A DNA stretch of 61,510 nt, taken from positions 1 to 61,510 of the forward strand of contig NZ_RHLG01000008.1 in the NCBI RefSeq assembly GCF_003712105.1. Reading direction: 5' to 3'. Source of the DNA: Winogradskyella sp. (GTDB taxonomy: Bacteria > Bacteroidota > Bacteroidia > Flavobacteriales > Flavobacteriaceae). The translations under genes and the position numbers were made by a program. The notes under the pieces are model-generated. The model was not told the DNA's origin and did no database searches. It saw nothing but the letters and a program-made list of their open reading frames with translations. Below are positions 53,278 to 61,510 of the stretch, piece after piece. Position 1 is the stretch's first letter; every line of letters starts with the position of its first letter.

Positions 53278-56200
53278 TTAATCTACCAATACTTTTTTAG
53301 ATACCGAACCGCTTACAGTATTTAATTTTATGATATAAGGTCCAGAACTTAAGTTCCCAACGTTGTATTCTGTATAATTTCCAGATTTTATTTCATCAAT
53401 ATCAACCACATGTTGACCAAGGATATTGTAAATCTGAATAGTTTCCACAACTATACCATGTGGATTGATAAGCACAACTTTATCTATATTATTTGCATAA
53501 CGTACATCTAGTTGTTGCTCGTTTATTATGTCGTCTGTACTTAAACTTTGATTTAGATTCTCGAACACAATTTCGAAGCGTCCATCGTAATACCCTGGGT
53601 CTAAGTAAATTTCATAATTACTTTCTTTTAGGTCATGATAATAATCTAATTCAATATCATGTAAGAAGATTTCTTGATCATCACCTATGTTTCTCATCTC
53701 ATCAATGCTTATCGTATTATTTCCTGCTGTAGCAGTGTAAATTATTAATGGATAGCTTGTACCTTCGTCCATATTGTCAGAAGCTTGAATTACATAGAAA
53801 TTGTTATTAATTCCCCAGAACATATCATCGTCCATAAAATCGTATGTTGTCGCGTCAAAGCCCCAATCTACATCAGGAGTAGTATCTTCATCAATTGTTA
53901 ATAATAATCGTCTGTAATGTTCTCCAGCAGAGTAGAAGCCTAGTTTAATTTTTTGTCTTGGATCTAAATCGTCTTCAGTTAATGATTCATTTGTATTAGA
54001 ACTTCTTATGAATTCACCATTAGCTGCAACTTCTCGTTTGAACACACGTTGTCCATTATTAAAGTTTATTGTACCACCAGTATCAGCTACTACGAAGAAG
54101 CCTTGACCAACAGGAATATATCGACCTGGAACTTTTGTTCCAGTTCCCAATGGTGATACATCAGGGTCAGATTCACCTGCATTACTAAATGGAGCAGCAA
54201 GACTACCAGCTAAGTTATAAGTTGCATAACCTGCTTGGTAATTAGCTAAGACGTGATCAGATCCACCCCAATGTTCCCAGAAGTATAATGTACCACTAGT
54301 AGTTGCGTCATCCTCTCCGACATAGCCTGAAATTATATAAAGCATGTATCCATTTCCATCCAAGATAGGAGTTCCACCACCATCTAAATGTGCATAATGA
54401 GGATTACCGCCTGCATCTTCATAAATAGGATTTCCATTACCATCATTCACAGGAGTTCCACCACCTGTTACTCTCATAGTATATTGGTTTCCATCATCAT
54501 CCTGATAAATTGGGTGCCCGTTTCCATCATTTACTGGCATTCCACCACCATCTAGCACGATACGGATTAAGCCTTGGTCAAAAAATAGAGTAGGACCATT
54601 ATCTAAGATGAATTGTCTTGCATCAATTGCTGATGCATACGGGTTACCAACTAAATAATCATTGTATTGACTTATGGTTAGATCTATATCTGCATTATTT
54701 GGCTTACCTAAGAATGTATAGTTTTGCTCAGGATCAGTGGTTCCAGTACCTTTCATTGTAAAACCTTCACCAGGTAATAATGTTCCAGTACTACGAACGT
54801 GCTCCCATTCAGAATAGTCACCATCAGTATTATTGGCAAACTTCCAAATCCAGTAATCAGCAATAGTAACAGGAGTTGTATTTGAGCCATTAAATCCTAC
54901 AGAAGTAAAGTTTACGCCAGTACCATTATCGTACATGATATCAGTTACATTATATGAATATCTATTTGGGTTTGGACTTGCTGGAGCAATACTAGTAGCA
55001 CCTACAGGTGCACCCCAATAGTTATAATGGAACTCGCTAGTAACACCTTGCTGGTCTTTTTCAAGTTCACCAGAAGAACCTATAACCAAATCACTATTTG
55101 TGGTCTGAATTAATTGAGATTCACCTTCAAGATCTATTTTACTATTTAATTCAAAATAGTGCGTTACTGTATATCCATAGCCTGTTTTTGCAGTATTATC
55201 TCCATCAACTGTTACTGTTCCACTATCTAGTATGTGAGCTAAAACAGTTCTATTACCTTCATTGTCATTACCATCAGGATCAGCTACGTTTACAATATCG
55301 TCATCCATTAAAGATGTATTATCAATTGTAATGTTATGACCTGTTTGTATAATATTCCAATCAACAGATACATCATTATCAGCTAAAGATCTTGCTCCTG
55401 GAATTGTTTGTACACTTCCATTAGTCCATGTTGAAGCGTCCGTCCAATTACCATTTTGAGTTGATATATACGGTAGTGGAGCAGTTTGGAAATCAACAGT
55501 TCTTAATTGTCTTAAGTATCCAACTAAATCGTTACCAGAATCATCATTAGTGTTTGTGTATGTGTATCTAGACATTGGGAAGTACGCTCTCAGATTAGTG
55601 AAATCTAATGCCGATGCATCATTCTTTGTCGGTAGGATACCATTATCGTCAAAATATTTACCGATAGTACCAGCGTTGTCCTCTAACTCTTGATTCATTA
55701 AGAATCTAAGTTGGTTTGCAGTAAGAGCTGCATTCCAAACTCTTACTTCATCAATATTTCCATCGAAATAGGCAGTTGCACTTCCATCTCTACCAGCAGC
55801 ACCAATTAAGAATGATCTACTTGTATCCAATGGAAGAGGCAGAGTTGAAGTAGTTTCTAGCACACCATCTATATATAATCTAGCAGTTGTACCATCATGT
55901 GTTACGGCTATATGGTGCCATTCGTTTTCTGGAATAGCTACACTAGAACTTATGGTTCTTGTTGAACCATTAATCCAGTTCATTTCTACTTGGTTTGAAG
56001 CATTAATTTTTAAATCATAACCTTCAGTATAAGCGACATCTCTTTTTGAAACAATCGAAGTGTTAGTAGATCCTGATTCTCTTTTTATCCATGTAGATAA
56101 AGTAAACAAGCCAGTAGTAGAACTCGTTGCGTCTAAATCTAAATTATCTTCGACATCAATATAATTTTGAGCAACAGCATCGAAATTAATTGAACGCTCA

Positions 56201-59200
56201 ACAATGATTTCAGGAGCATATCCAAATGTTATAAATCGTTCTGCATTGCTTGGGAAATCGTATTCAGCAACTAAATTACCGCTTCCATCAGCTGTCATTA
56301 CTCTATATTGTGCTGTAGGCGTAAAAACTCCAGTTTCAGAAATAAACATTAAATAGTTACCTGGAGGCGAAATATTTCTAACGGCATCTTGCGGAATTGA
56401 TATTGCAACTCTACTAACATCGCCAGTTTCAACTACTTTCCAAATACGTTGCATACCAATAAATTCAACATCTGTATTTAGTCCAGAGATATTGGCACTC
56501 ATATCTACTGCCACAGTATTTGGAGCGGCATCTAAGCTTATATTATTGTTACCCCAAACGATAAAGTTTTTATCAGTGAATGAACTTGATGAATTTACCG
56601 ATTTGTTCTCAGAATTAGTATCTTCAATACTAGTTAATCCCATAGTTACTATACCTCTAGTTTCTCCTGTACCATCAGGATTAGAGTTAATACTGCTAGA
56701 TTGTCTTTGATCAAGACCCGAGGCATCATCTCTACCAATACCAGCAATATCATAGTTATAACCATTATTAGCAGATTCATCCCAGATCACAGTACCATCA
56801 CTATCTACATAATCAAGATTTCCTTCTTGGATAACACCAGCCGTTATGGTAGGTTGTAGTGTAATACCATACTTAATACCTAGGTATGATTGTATTCTAT
56901 TTCTATCTTGAGTAGCATTTGCATCATTTTTACGTGCTGTATATGTAATTACCTCTGCGATACGACCGTCAAAACTACCTTGCCAGTATTGACTTCTTCC
57001 AAGCCAGAAACGTTGTTCTCTCACTGTTGAAAAATCTGCAATATCATTAGTTACAGCACCAATTTGATTAGCATTCATATAGATTTCCATATCAGTATCT
57101 GTACTGTTATGTCTAGTGTTTATGATTGCAATTTGGTTCATGTTTATTGACGTGTCAGTTACACCACGACCATATCCAGGGAATGGTGACGAAGTTGAAG
57201 TAGAACCTATTGCATAACCAAAAATTTCGTTTGATAATCTTGCAGAGTAGTTACCAAATCCGAAACCTGTGACATCTTCGACGTGTGTATTACCTGCAGT
57301 AACGTCAAAACTTGTAAATGTATCTAGCGGAATTGTACTTGTAGATACTGGAGTATCTGGCATGACCACCATAAAAATATCGTTACTATTAAAACCAGCT
57401 GAACCTTCTAATACTTCTCTACCATCAAGATAGGTCATATCTCCACTCGCAGTATTATTATCATTGGTAAAATCAACAACTGGATTAAAGTTGATGTTTC
57501 TTGCTACACTATTTCTATAAGTAGGCTCGTTACCCGTTTCAGTTACTGATGCATTATTACCAATGCCAGTATCAGTCCATTGGCTTACTAGTGCACCATC
57601 GGTACCAACTGATGTACCATTTAGCTTATCAGCTTGTAACCATAAACTTAAATCAGAAGTTACACCACCTGGACCTACTGTTGGCGTGGTATACGTAGTT
57701 CCTGTAATGCTAATATTATCTATGTAAATATTGTCTGTTGTATCACTACCAATAGATTGAAATCTAAAACGTGCATTACTTGTAAATGTATAATCTGTAT
57801 CCAAAAGCCCAATTACTCTTACGTAATAATCTGTTGAAGTACTTCCAAATTGGAAATCGCCACTTTTATTTGCAGGTGCAGTATCACCAGCGGTAAACGT
57901 TCTAACAACCTCCCAAGTTGCGCCGTCGTCATCACTATATTCAAACGTAAACGTTTCACCAGTTTCAAAACCATCTGCGTAGAAGAAAAATTTAAAATCT
58001 ACTTTATTATAGGCTGAAATATCAACATTTGGTGAACAGAATGAAGATCCACTACCCGAAGCACTTCTTATTCTATAGCTATAATTGTTATCATAAGAGA
58101 ATCCTGGAATGTTCTCTCTACTGGCATCCGCACCACCAGAATTCCATCCATTAGCACCAGATTCAAAACTTTCAGTGTAAGGCAAACTCATTGTAGATGA
58201 ACTACAAATAGGTAAGTCGCCAATACCTGTAACATTAAAAGTATAGACATCTTCAGGTGCATTATCATTATTATTTATGGTAATAACACTATTTACTGTT
58301 CCGGTACCAGATGGTGTAAACGTAACATCAAAAGTTGTACTTCCACCAGCCGACACGGAAGATGACACAGGGCCAGTTATTGTGTAATCACCGTTACTAC
58401 TAGTTATCGATGAAATAGTTAACGTAGCAGCACCATTGTTTTCTATGGTATAAGTTATTGTAGATGTTGTGGTTACAGTACCAAAATCGGTATCGTTAGT
58501 TCCTGATGGGCTATTTCCTCCGCCATCATCAATAGGGTTTCCACCACTATCCACAACATCAATATCTGGTGATGGCGTTGTAGAAAGTGAAATTGCATCT
58601 ATAGCCATATCACTTGTAAAATCTCCACCTGTCGTACCATTAAATCTTAATTTAATAGTTTGTCCTATATAACTAGATAAATTAATAGTTGCTTGGTTCC
58701 AAGCTTGACCATTACTTGTTTGTACTTCTCCTGATTGTGTCCAAACTGGTGCGCCATAAGTAACTCCACCATCCGTACTTACTTCAACATCTAATGTTCC
58801 CATGTTTGTACCATACATATGGTAAAAGAATGAGAATTCTGCCATAGGTGCCGAGGTTAAATCAAAACAAGGGCTAATTAAATTATAAACAGTGTTAAAG
58901 TAAGGACTACTACCTTCAGTAAACAGATAATAAGAACCCTCGTGAGCACCACTTGGCCCAGTATTTGAAGACGGTGTACCGCCAGTTTGTCTTATCCAAT
59001 CATTACCATCAGCAGTATCTTGAATCCAACTTCCTAAACCACTTTCAAAGCCTTCATTGTATGGAAAAGTTGAGACTGTAGAAGGGCATGGGTCAATACC
59101 AACACCTTCAACGTTGAAAGTATATACGTCTTCAGGAGCTGAATCATTATTATTAACCGTAATAATACTATTTATTGTACCAGCACTAGAAGGTGTAAAT

Positions 59201-60453
59201 GTAACTGTAAAAGTAGTACTTGACCCAGCTGTAATTGTAGATGATCCTGGTCCAGTAATTGTGAAATCACCATTACTGCTTGTAATAGAGCTAATGGTTA
59301 AATCCGATGTACCATTGTTTTCAATAGTATATGTCTGAGCTGTATTGTTTGCTATTAAAACATTTCCAAAATCTGTGCTATTGGTTCCTGAAGGGCTATT
59401 TCCGCCACCATCATTGATGGCATTACTTCCACTATCTACGATATCAATCTCAGGAGCGGGTCCACCAGCAGTTACATTTACTGTGTAATCCTCAACCTCT
59501 CCATCAAAGTTTGTTTCACAACTTGTTGGGTTTCCGCCAAAACGAGATGACACACGCATTCTGGTATTACCTAAAGCAGCTCCAGCAGGTACATTCACGA
59601 CTAGCGGTAAAGAATTGGCTGTAGCACCATCTGAAACATTTGTAGCTGTACCCATGTCAAAAGATTCACCAGAGTCATCAAAGTCTCCATCCTGATTCCA
59701 ATCAATCCAAACCATGGTGTAAGACGTGTAATTACCATCTGTATTTACCCTAACTGTCAAATTCTCAGTTCCACCTTGTGTAACCGTTGTGCTTTGAGCT
59801 GTATAATCAGAATATCCTGAAGGTTTTGCCGAAGCATTAGTAATGCTTCCGAAATCTACATATGTTATACTTGTATCATATGTTGTATGTCCGTAAGAAG
59901 GACAATAATTACTTATTAATACATCATCGACAAACATGTGATCGTCTGCTGCGTTACCATCAGCTCTGAATCTAAATCTTGAATTGTTGTTAAATGTATA
60001 AGAGGCATCAGTAATTGTTATTGATGCTCTATAAACAACGTCATTTGATAAGGTTGATCTTGAGTACGTGCCGATAGTTGTATAACTTGATCCACTATTG
60101 TCTGAGTATTCAACGAGCAAGTTATCATCCGTTTCGCAATTTCTATATCTAAAGAAGAAAGAAATATTGACTTGAGAATAACCACTTAGAGGTAAGTCTG
60201 TTGTATATGTAGTGGCATTAGGGTCTCCTTCTCGATTTAAACGGATAGAATTTGTGCCATTTACTCTGGAATTACCATCATTTCTAGCACGGCTACCACC
60301 ATCTTGCCATAATACGTAAAATCCATTAAAATCATTTGCGTCTGCAGTTCCCTCAAATGTTTCTAAAACCTCTACTTGAGCAATAGAAGTTTGGGATATC
60401 ATAGTCAATAACAAAAGACTAAGACAAATCTTAATAGTAATATTTGTTTTCAT
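53278..60453 (-). CDS. Giant T9SS-secreted surface protein (GEVED, DUF8202, LamG domains)
   Basis: A 2391-residue protein. Signal peptide 1-25 (SQTSIAQ). Domains in order: beta-sandwich; GEVED domain (about 183-330, ending DGEVEDYTVNV); two near-identical choice-of-anchor D modules (about 331-453 and 630-746, each opening with DGGGNSPSGTN); jelly-roll domains with YSDDDGATWEVV; a DUF8202-like region (about 924-1416, SLWLQADKLNG, IQSYLGIKYGITL); a LamG/concanavalin-like domain (about 1421-1590, ENEWHHIAVTHDG, IDEVRVWNAAL); a long beta-rich region with a tandem 28-residue repeat (1969-2050); and a T9SS type A sorting domain (last 80 residues, YNILGQHVVDI, SSGPYIIKL). Probably adhesive; ligand unknown. 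Confidence 0.88.
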   Translation of the reverse strand: MKTNITIKICLSLLLLTMISQTSIAQVEVLETFEGTADANDFNGFYVLWQDGGSRARNDGNSRVNGTNSIRLNREGDPNATTYTTDLPLSGYSQVNISFFFRYRNCETDDNLLVEYSDNSGSSYTTIGTYSRSTLSNDVVYRASITITDASYTFNNNSRFRFRADGNAADDHMFVDDVLISNYCPSYGHTTYDTSITYVDFGSITNASAKPSGYSDYTAQSTTVTQGGTENLTVRVNTDGNYTSYTMVWIDWNQDGDFDDSGESFDMGTATNVSDGATANSLPLVVNVPAGAALGNTRMRVSSRFGGNPTSCETNFDGEVEDYTVNVTAGGPAPEIDIVDSGSNAINDGGGNSPSGTNSTDFGNVLIANNTAQTYTIENNGTSDLTISSITSSNGDFTITGPGSSTITAGSSTTFTVTFTPSSAGTINSIITVNNNDSAPEDVYTFNVEGVGIDPCPSTVSTFPYNEGFESGLGSWIQDTADGNDWIRQTGGTPSSNTGPSGAHEGSYYLFTEGSSPYFNTVYNLISPCFDLTSAPMAEFSFFYHMYGTNMGTLDVEVSTDGGVTYGAPVWTQSGEVQTSNGQAWNQATINLSSYIGQTIKLRFNGTTGGDFTSDMAIDAISLSTTPSPDIDVVDSGGNPIDDGGGNSPSGTNDTDFGTVTTTSTITYTIENNGAATLTISSITSSNGDYTITGPVSSSVSAGGSTTFDVTFTPSGTGTVNSVITINNNDNAPEDVYTFNVTGIGDLPICSSSTMSLPYTESFESGANGWNSGGADASRENIPGFSYDNNYSYRIRSASGSGSSFCSPNVDISAYNKVDFKFFFYADGFETGETFTFEYSDDDGATWEVVRTFTAGDTAPANKSGDFQFGSTSTDYYVRVIGLLDTDYTFTSNARFRFQSIGSDTTDNIYIDNISITGTTYTTPTVGPGGVTSDLSLWLQADKLNGTSVGTDGALVSQWTDTGIGNNASVTETGNEPTYRNSVARNINFNPVVDFTNDNNTASGDMTYLDGREVLEGSAGFNSNDIFMVVMPDTPVSTSTIPLDTFTSFDVTAGNTHVEDVTGFGFGNYSARLSNEIFGYAIGSTSTSSPFPGYGRGVTDTSINMNQIAIINTRHNSTDTDMEIYMNANQIGAVTNDIADFSTVREQRFWLGRSQYWQGSFDGRIAEVITYTARKNDANATQDRNRIQSYLGIKYGITLQPTITAGVIQEGNLDYVDSDGTVIWDESANNGYNYDIAGIGRDDASGLDQRQSSSINSNPDGTGETRGIVTMGLTSIEDTNSENKSVNSSSSFTDKNFIVWGNNNISLDAAPNTVAVDMSANISGLNTDVEFIGMQRIWKVVETGDVSRVAISIPQDAVRNISPPGNYLMFISETGVFTPTAQYRVMTADGSGNLVAEYDFPSNAERFITFGYAPEIIVERSINFDAVAQNYIDVEDNLDLDATSSTTGLFTLSTWIKRESGSTNTSIVSKRDVAYTEGYDLKINASNQVEMNWINGSTRTISSSVAIPENEWHHIAVTHDGTTARLYIDGVLETTSTLPLPLDTSRSFLIGAAGRDGSATAYFDGNIDEVRVWNAALTANQLRFLMNQELEDNAGTIGKYFDDNGILPTKNDASALDFTNLRAYFPMSRYTYTNTNDDSGNDLVGYLRQLRTVDFQTAPLPYISTQNGNWTDASTWTNGSVQTIPGARSLADNDVSVDWNIIQTGHNITIDNTSLMDDDIVNVADPDGNDNEGNRTVLAHILDSGTVTVDGDNTAKTGYGYTVTHYFELNSKIDLEGESQLIQTTNSDLVIGSSGELEKDQQGVTSEFHYNYWGAPVGATSIAPASPNPNRYSYNVTDIMYDNGTGVNFTSVGFNGSNTTPVTIADYWIWKFANNTDGDYSEWEHVRSTGTLLPGEGFTMKGTGTTDPEQNYTFLGKPNNADIDLTISQYNDYLVGNPYASAIDARQFILDNGPTLFFDQGLIRIVLDGGGMPVNDGNGHPIYQDDDGNQYTMRVTGGGTPVNDGNGNPIYEDAGGNPHYAHLDGGGTPILDGNGYMLYIISGYVGEDDATTSGTLYFWEHWGGSDHVLANYQAGYATYNLAGSLAAPFSNAGESDPDVSPLGTGTKVPGRYIPVGQGFFVVADTGGTINFNNGQRVFKREVAANGEFIRSSNTNESLTEDDLDPRQKIKLGFYSAGEHYRRLLLTIDEDTTPDVDWGFDATTYDFMDDDMFWGINNNFYVIQASDNMDEGTSYPLIIYTATAGNNTISIDEMRNIGDDQEIFLHDIELDYYHDLKESNYEIYLDPGYYDGRFEIVFENLNQSLSTDDIINEQQLDVRYANNIDKVVLINPHGIVVETIQIYNILGQHVVDIDEIKSGNYTEYNVGNLSSGPYIIKLNTVSGSVSKKVLVD
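54300..54560 (-). repeat. Three tandem 84-bp (28-residue) repeats inside the giant T9SS gene
   Basis: Conserved positions recur exactly every 84 bp on the + strand: GGAGTTCC at 54368, GGAGTTCC at 54452 and GGCATTCC at 54536. In the protein they give GGGMPVNDGNGHPIY, GGGTPVNDGNGNPIY and GGGTPILDGNGYMLY, from residue 1969 on. The array interrupts the usual module leading to GTLYFWEHWGG. Confidence 0.85.
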
Positions 60454-60493
60454 AAAGCGGTTAAGTTTATAGTTTGGGACTATAATTATGTTA

Positions 60494-60524
60494 CAAACAT
60501 ATATAACAACTCTATGAAATGCAA
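60494..60524 (-). promoter_or_regulatory. Promoter of the giant T9SS gene: TTG-N20-TATGTTTG
   Basis: Minus strand: TTG (60524-60522), 20-nt spacer, TATGTTTG (60501-60494). The start is expected near 60489, with a leader of about 36 nt. A 10-bp direct repeat ATGAAATGCA (read on the + strand, 60514-60523 and 60534-60543) spans and precedes the -33 element. Confidence 0.7.
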
Positions 60525-60592
60525 AAAAAATCGATGAAATGCACTATTTAAAATGTAAACATTTGTTTTTCAGCATTTTAAAAAATGAAATG

Positions 60593-60624
60593 AAAGAGGT
60601 GTTTTTGATTAAAAACACCTCTTT
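60593..60624 (-). terminator. Terminator of the HYR-repeat T9SS gene
   Basis: Perfect 14-bp stem AAAGAGGTGTTTTT/AAAAACACCTCTTT (60593-60606 and 60611-60624), GATT loop, located 15 nt after the gene's stop on the minus strand. The T run after it is short. Confidence 0.75.
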
Positions 60625-60638
60625 TGGATATATTTTGT

Positions 60639-61510
60639 TTAATATTTAATTAATCTTGTATTAAATACACTATTAGAATTTAAGTTTAACACTCTGATGA
60701 TATAAGGTGCTTTTTGTAAGCGATTTAAACCATCTAGTCTTATGGAACTATTTTGTGCAGATCTGTTTTGTTGATAAACTTTCCTACCGTTTAAGTCATA
60801 TATCGTAATAGTAAAAGCATCATTAGACATATGTGTTGGGATACTTATATTGATATTATCATTAAACGGATTAGGAGTAATTTGGAATACTCCAATTGTG
60901 TTATCATCTATATCTAATGTTTGAGCTTCAACTGTAACAGTAGCATCGCACATTGAAATGTTTCCATTGCCATCGTCTACTGTTAATGTTACTGTATTGT
61001 CTCCAATATCAGCAACTGTAAATACAGTCTGTGATAATGATATTGAATCTATGCCACAATTATCTGTAGATCCATTATCTATTTGGGACGCTATAATTGT
61101 TGCTGTACCAGTTCCGTCAAGTTGTACAGTAATATCTTGGGTAATACATACTGGCGCTGTAGTATCATTCACTACGATATCTTGTGTTTGCGTCGATGTA
61201 TTGCCATTACCATCATCAAAGGTCCATGTTACAGTTGTAGTGCCTTGTGTAGAACTTGTTAAGCTATCCGTTGTTGTACCCGTAATCGTACCACCACAGT
61301 TATCCGTTGCAGTAGGTGCAGAAGCAATCGTTGCCGAACACTGACCTGTCGCATCTGGAAGTGATGCTGCATCAGGCACAGGCGCTGTAGTATCATTCAC
61401 TACGATATCTTGTGTTTGCGTCGATGTATTGCCATTACCATCATCAAAGGTCCATGTTACAGTCGTAGTTCCTTGTGTAGAACTTGTTAAGCTATCCGTT
61501 GTTGTACCCG
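60639..61510 (-). CDS. T9SS-secreted protein with HYR-type repeats, N-terminus beyond the window
   Basis: The frame is open through the right edge, so only the C-terminal 290 residues are seen; the ATG at 61400 lies inside a repeat and is not the real start. The visible part has 76-residue HYR-like Ig-fold repeats (DTTAPVPDA, TDNCGGTITGTTTDSLTSS, VTWTFDDGNGN, QTQDIVVND), two of them almost identical in DNA, then a different repeat (CITQDITVQLDGTGTATI) and a T9SS type A sorting domain (FQITPNPFNDNINISIP, YDLNGRKVYQ, ...NTRLIKY). It is likely a cell-surface adhesin or stalk; Ca2+ and partner unknown. Confidence 0.85.
   Translation of the reverse strand, partial: GTTTDSLTSSTQGTTTVTWTFDDGNGNTSTQTQDIVVNDTTAPVPDAASLPDATGQCSATIASAPTATDNCGGTITGTTTDSLTSSTQGTTTVTWTFDDGNGNTSTQTQDIVVNDTTAPVCITQDITVQLDGTGTATIIASQIDNGSTDNCGIDSISLSQTVFTVADIGDNTVTLTVDDGNGNISMCDATVTVEAQTLDIDDNTIGVFQITPNPFNDNINISIPTHMSNDAFTITIYDLNGRKVYQQNRSAQNSSIRLDGLNRLQKAPYIIRVLNLNSNSVFNTRLIKY
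61153..61510. repeat. Near-identical 228-bp tandem repeats (HYR modules), running off the window
   Basis: GGCGCTGTAG at 61153 recurs at 61381, period 228 bp = 76 codons. Over the about 130 bp of overlap visible (61153-61282 against 61381-61510) I count two substitutions. Such identity suggests recent duplication or gene conversion. Confidence 0.88.

Noticed and set aside
61153..61510. CRISPR array suggested by near-identical repeats
   Set aside because: The repeats are contiguous 228-bp coding units in frame, with no spacers and no cas genes.

Overview
The window is chromosomal DNA of a Flavobacteriaceae-type member of the Bacteroidota, probably a marine genus close to Winogradskyella or Psychroserpens (the genus is inference). 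The evidence is an AT-rich sequence, several secreted proteins with C-terminal type IX secretion (T9SS) sorting domains, TAnnTTTG promoter boxes (three of them with TTG exactly 20 nt upstream), almost no Shine-Dalgarno sequences, and family-restricted proteins such as DUF5686, a YbbR-coaE pair and YtxJ. After start corrections every stretch without a gene is shorter than 300 bases. I saw no tRNA, rRNA, CRISPR array, phage or insertion sequence.

Left part (1-12.2 kb, + strand): the end of recN, fabI, two paralogous FG-GAP/ASPIC-UnbV secreted proteins flanking a third T9SS protein, then glycosyltransferase-YbbR-coaE, and an RprX/RprY-like two-component pair.

12.2-21.4 kb (- strand): nine genes with gaps of 45 nt or less, or overlaps, run from a promoter box at 21368-21375 to a terminator at 12209-12234. 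In transcription order they are a Gfo/Idh oxidoreductase, a 3-hydroxyacyl-CoA dehydrogenase, an unlisted 48-residue protein resembling the L7/L12 C-terminal domain, DUF1015, a YggS-type PLP protein, an exonuclease/GIY-YIG fusion with no ordinary start codon, a DUF3857 transglutaminase-like protein, a voltage-gated K+ channel with a zinc ribbon, and miaA.

21.4-48.1 kb: mixed housekeeping and envelope genes. They include pcm, an S15 peptidase, a DUF5686 protein, smpB, a secreted NTF2-like/histidine phosphatase fusion, deoC, a thioesterase-TetR unit with two matching palindromic operators, clpB, ytxJ, an S9 peptidase, a hibernation factor, rlmH, a nadC-yihY-DUF2147-priA operon, a LytTR regulator, the rpsF-rpsR-rplI ribosomal operon, a GDPD lipoprotein and a MacB/FtsX-like permease.

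48.1-61.5 kb: dispersed repeat sequences in front of hisS, then a TolB-propeller/amidohydrolase, a 2391-residue T9SS surface protein, and a T9SS protein with HYR-type repeats that continues past the right edge.

Points most worth a second look: five genes whose promoter box ends only 3-6 nt before ATG, suggesting leaderless mRNAs; the apparent AUA start of the exonuclease gene; the 48-residue L7/L12-like protein; the TetR operator pair; the NTF2-phosphatase fusion; and the 28-residue and 76-residue internal tandem repeats in the two large surface proteins. I found no clearly new defence or mobile system.
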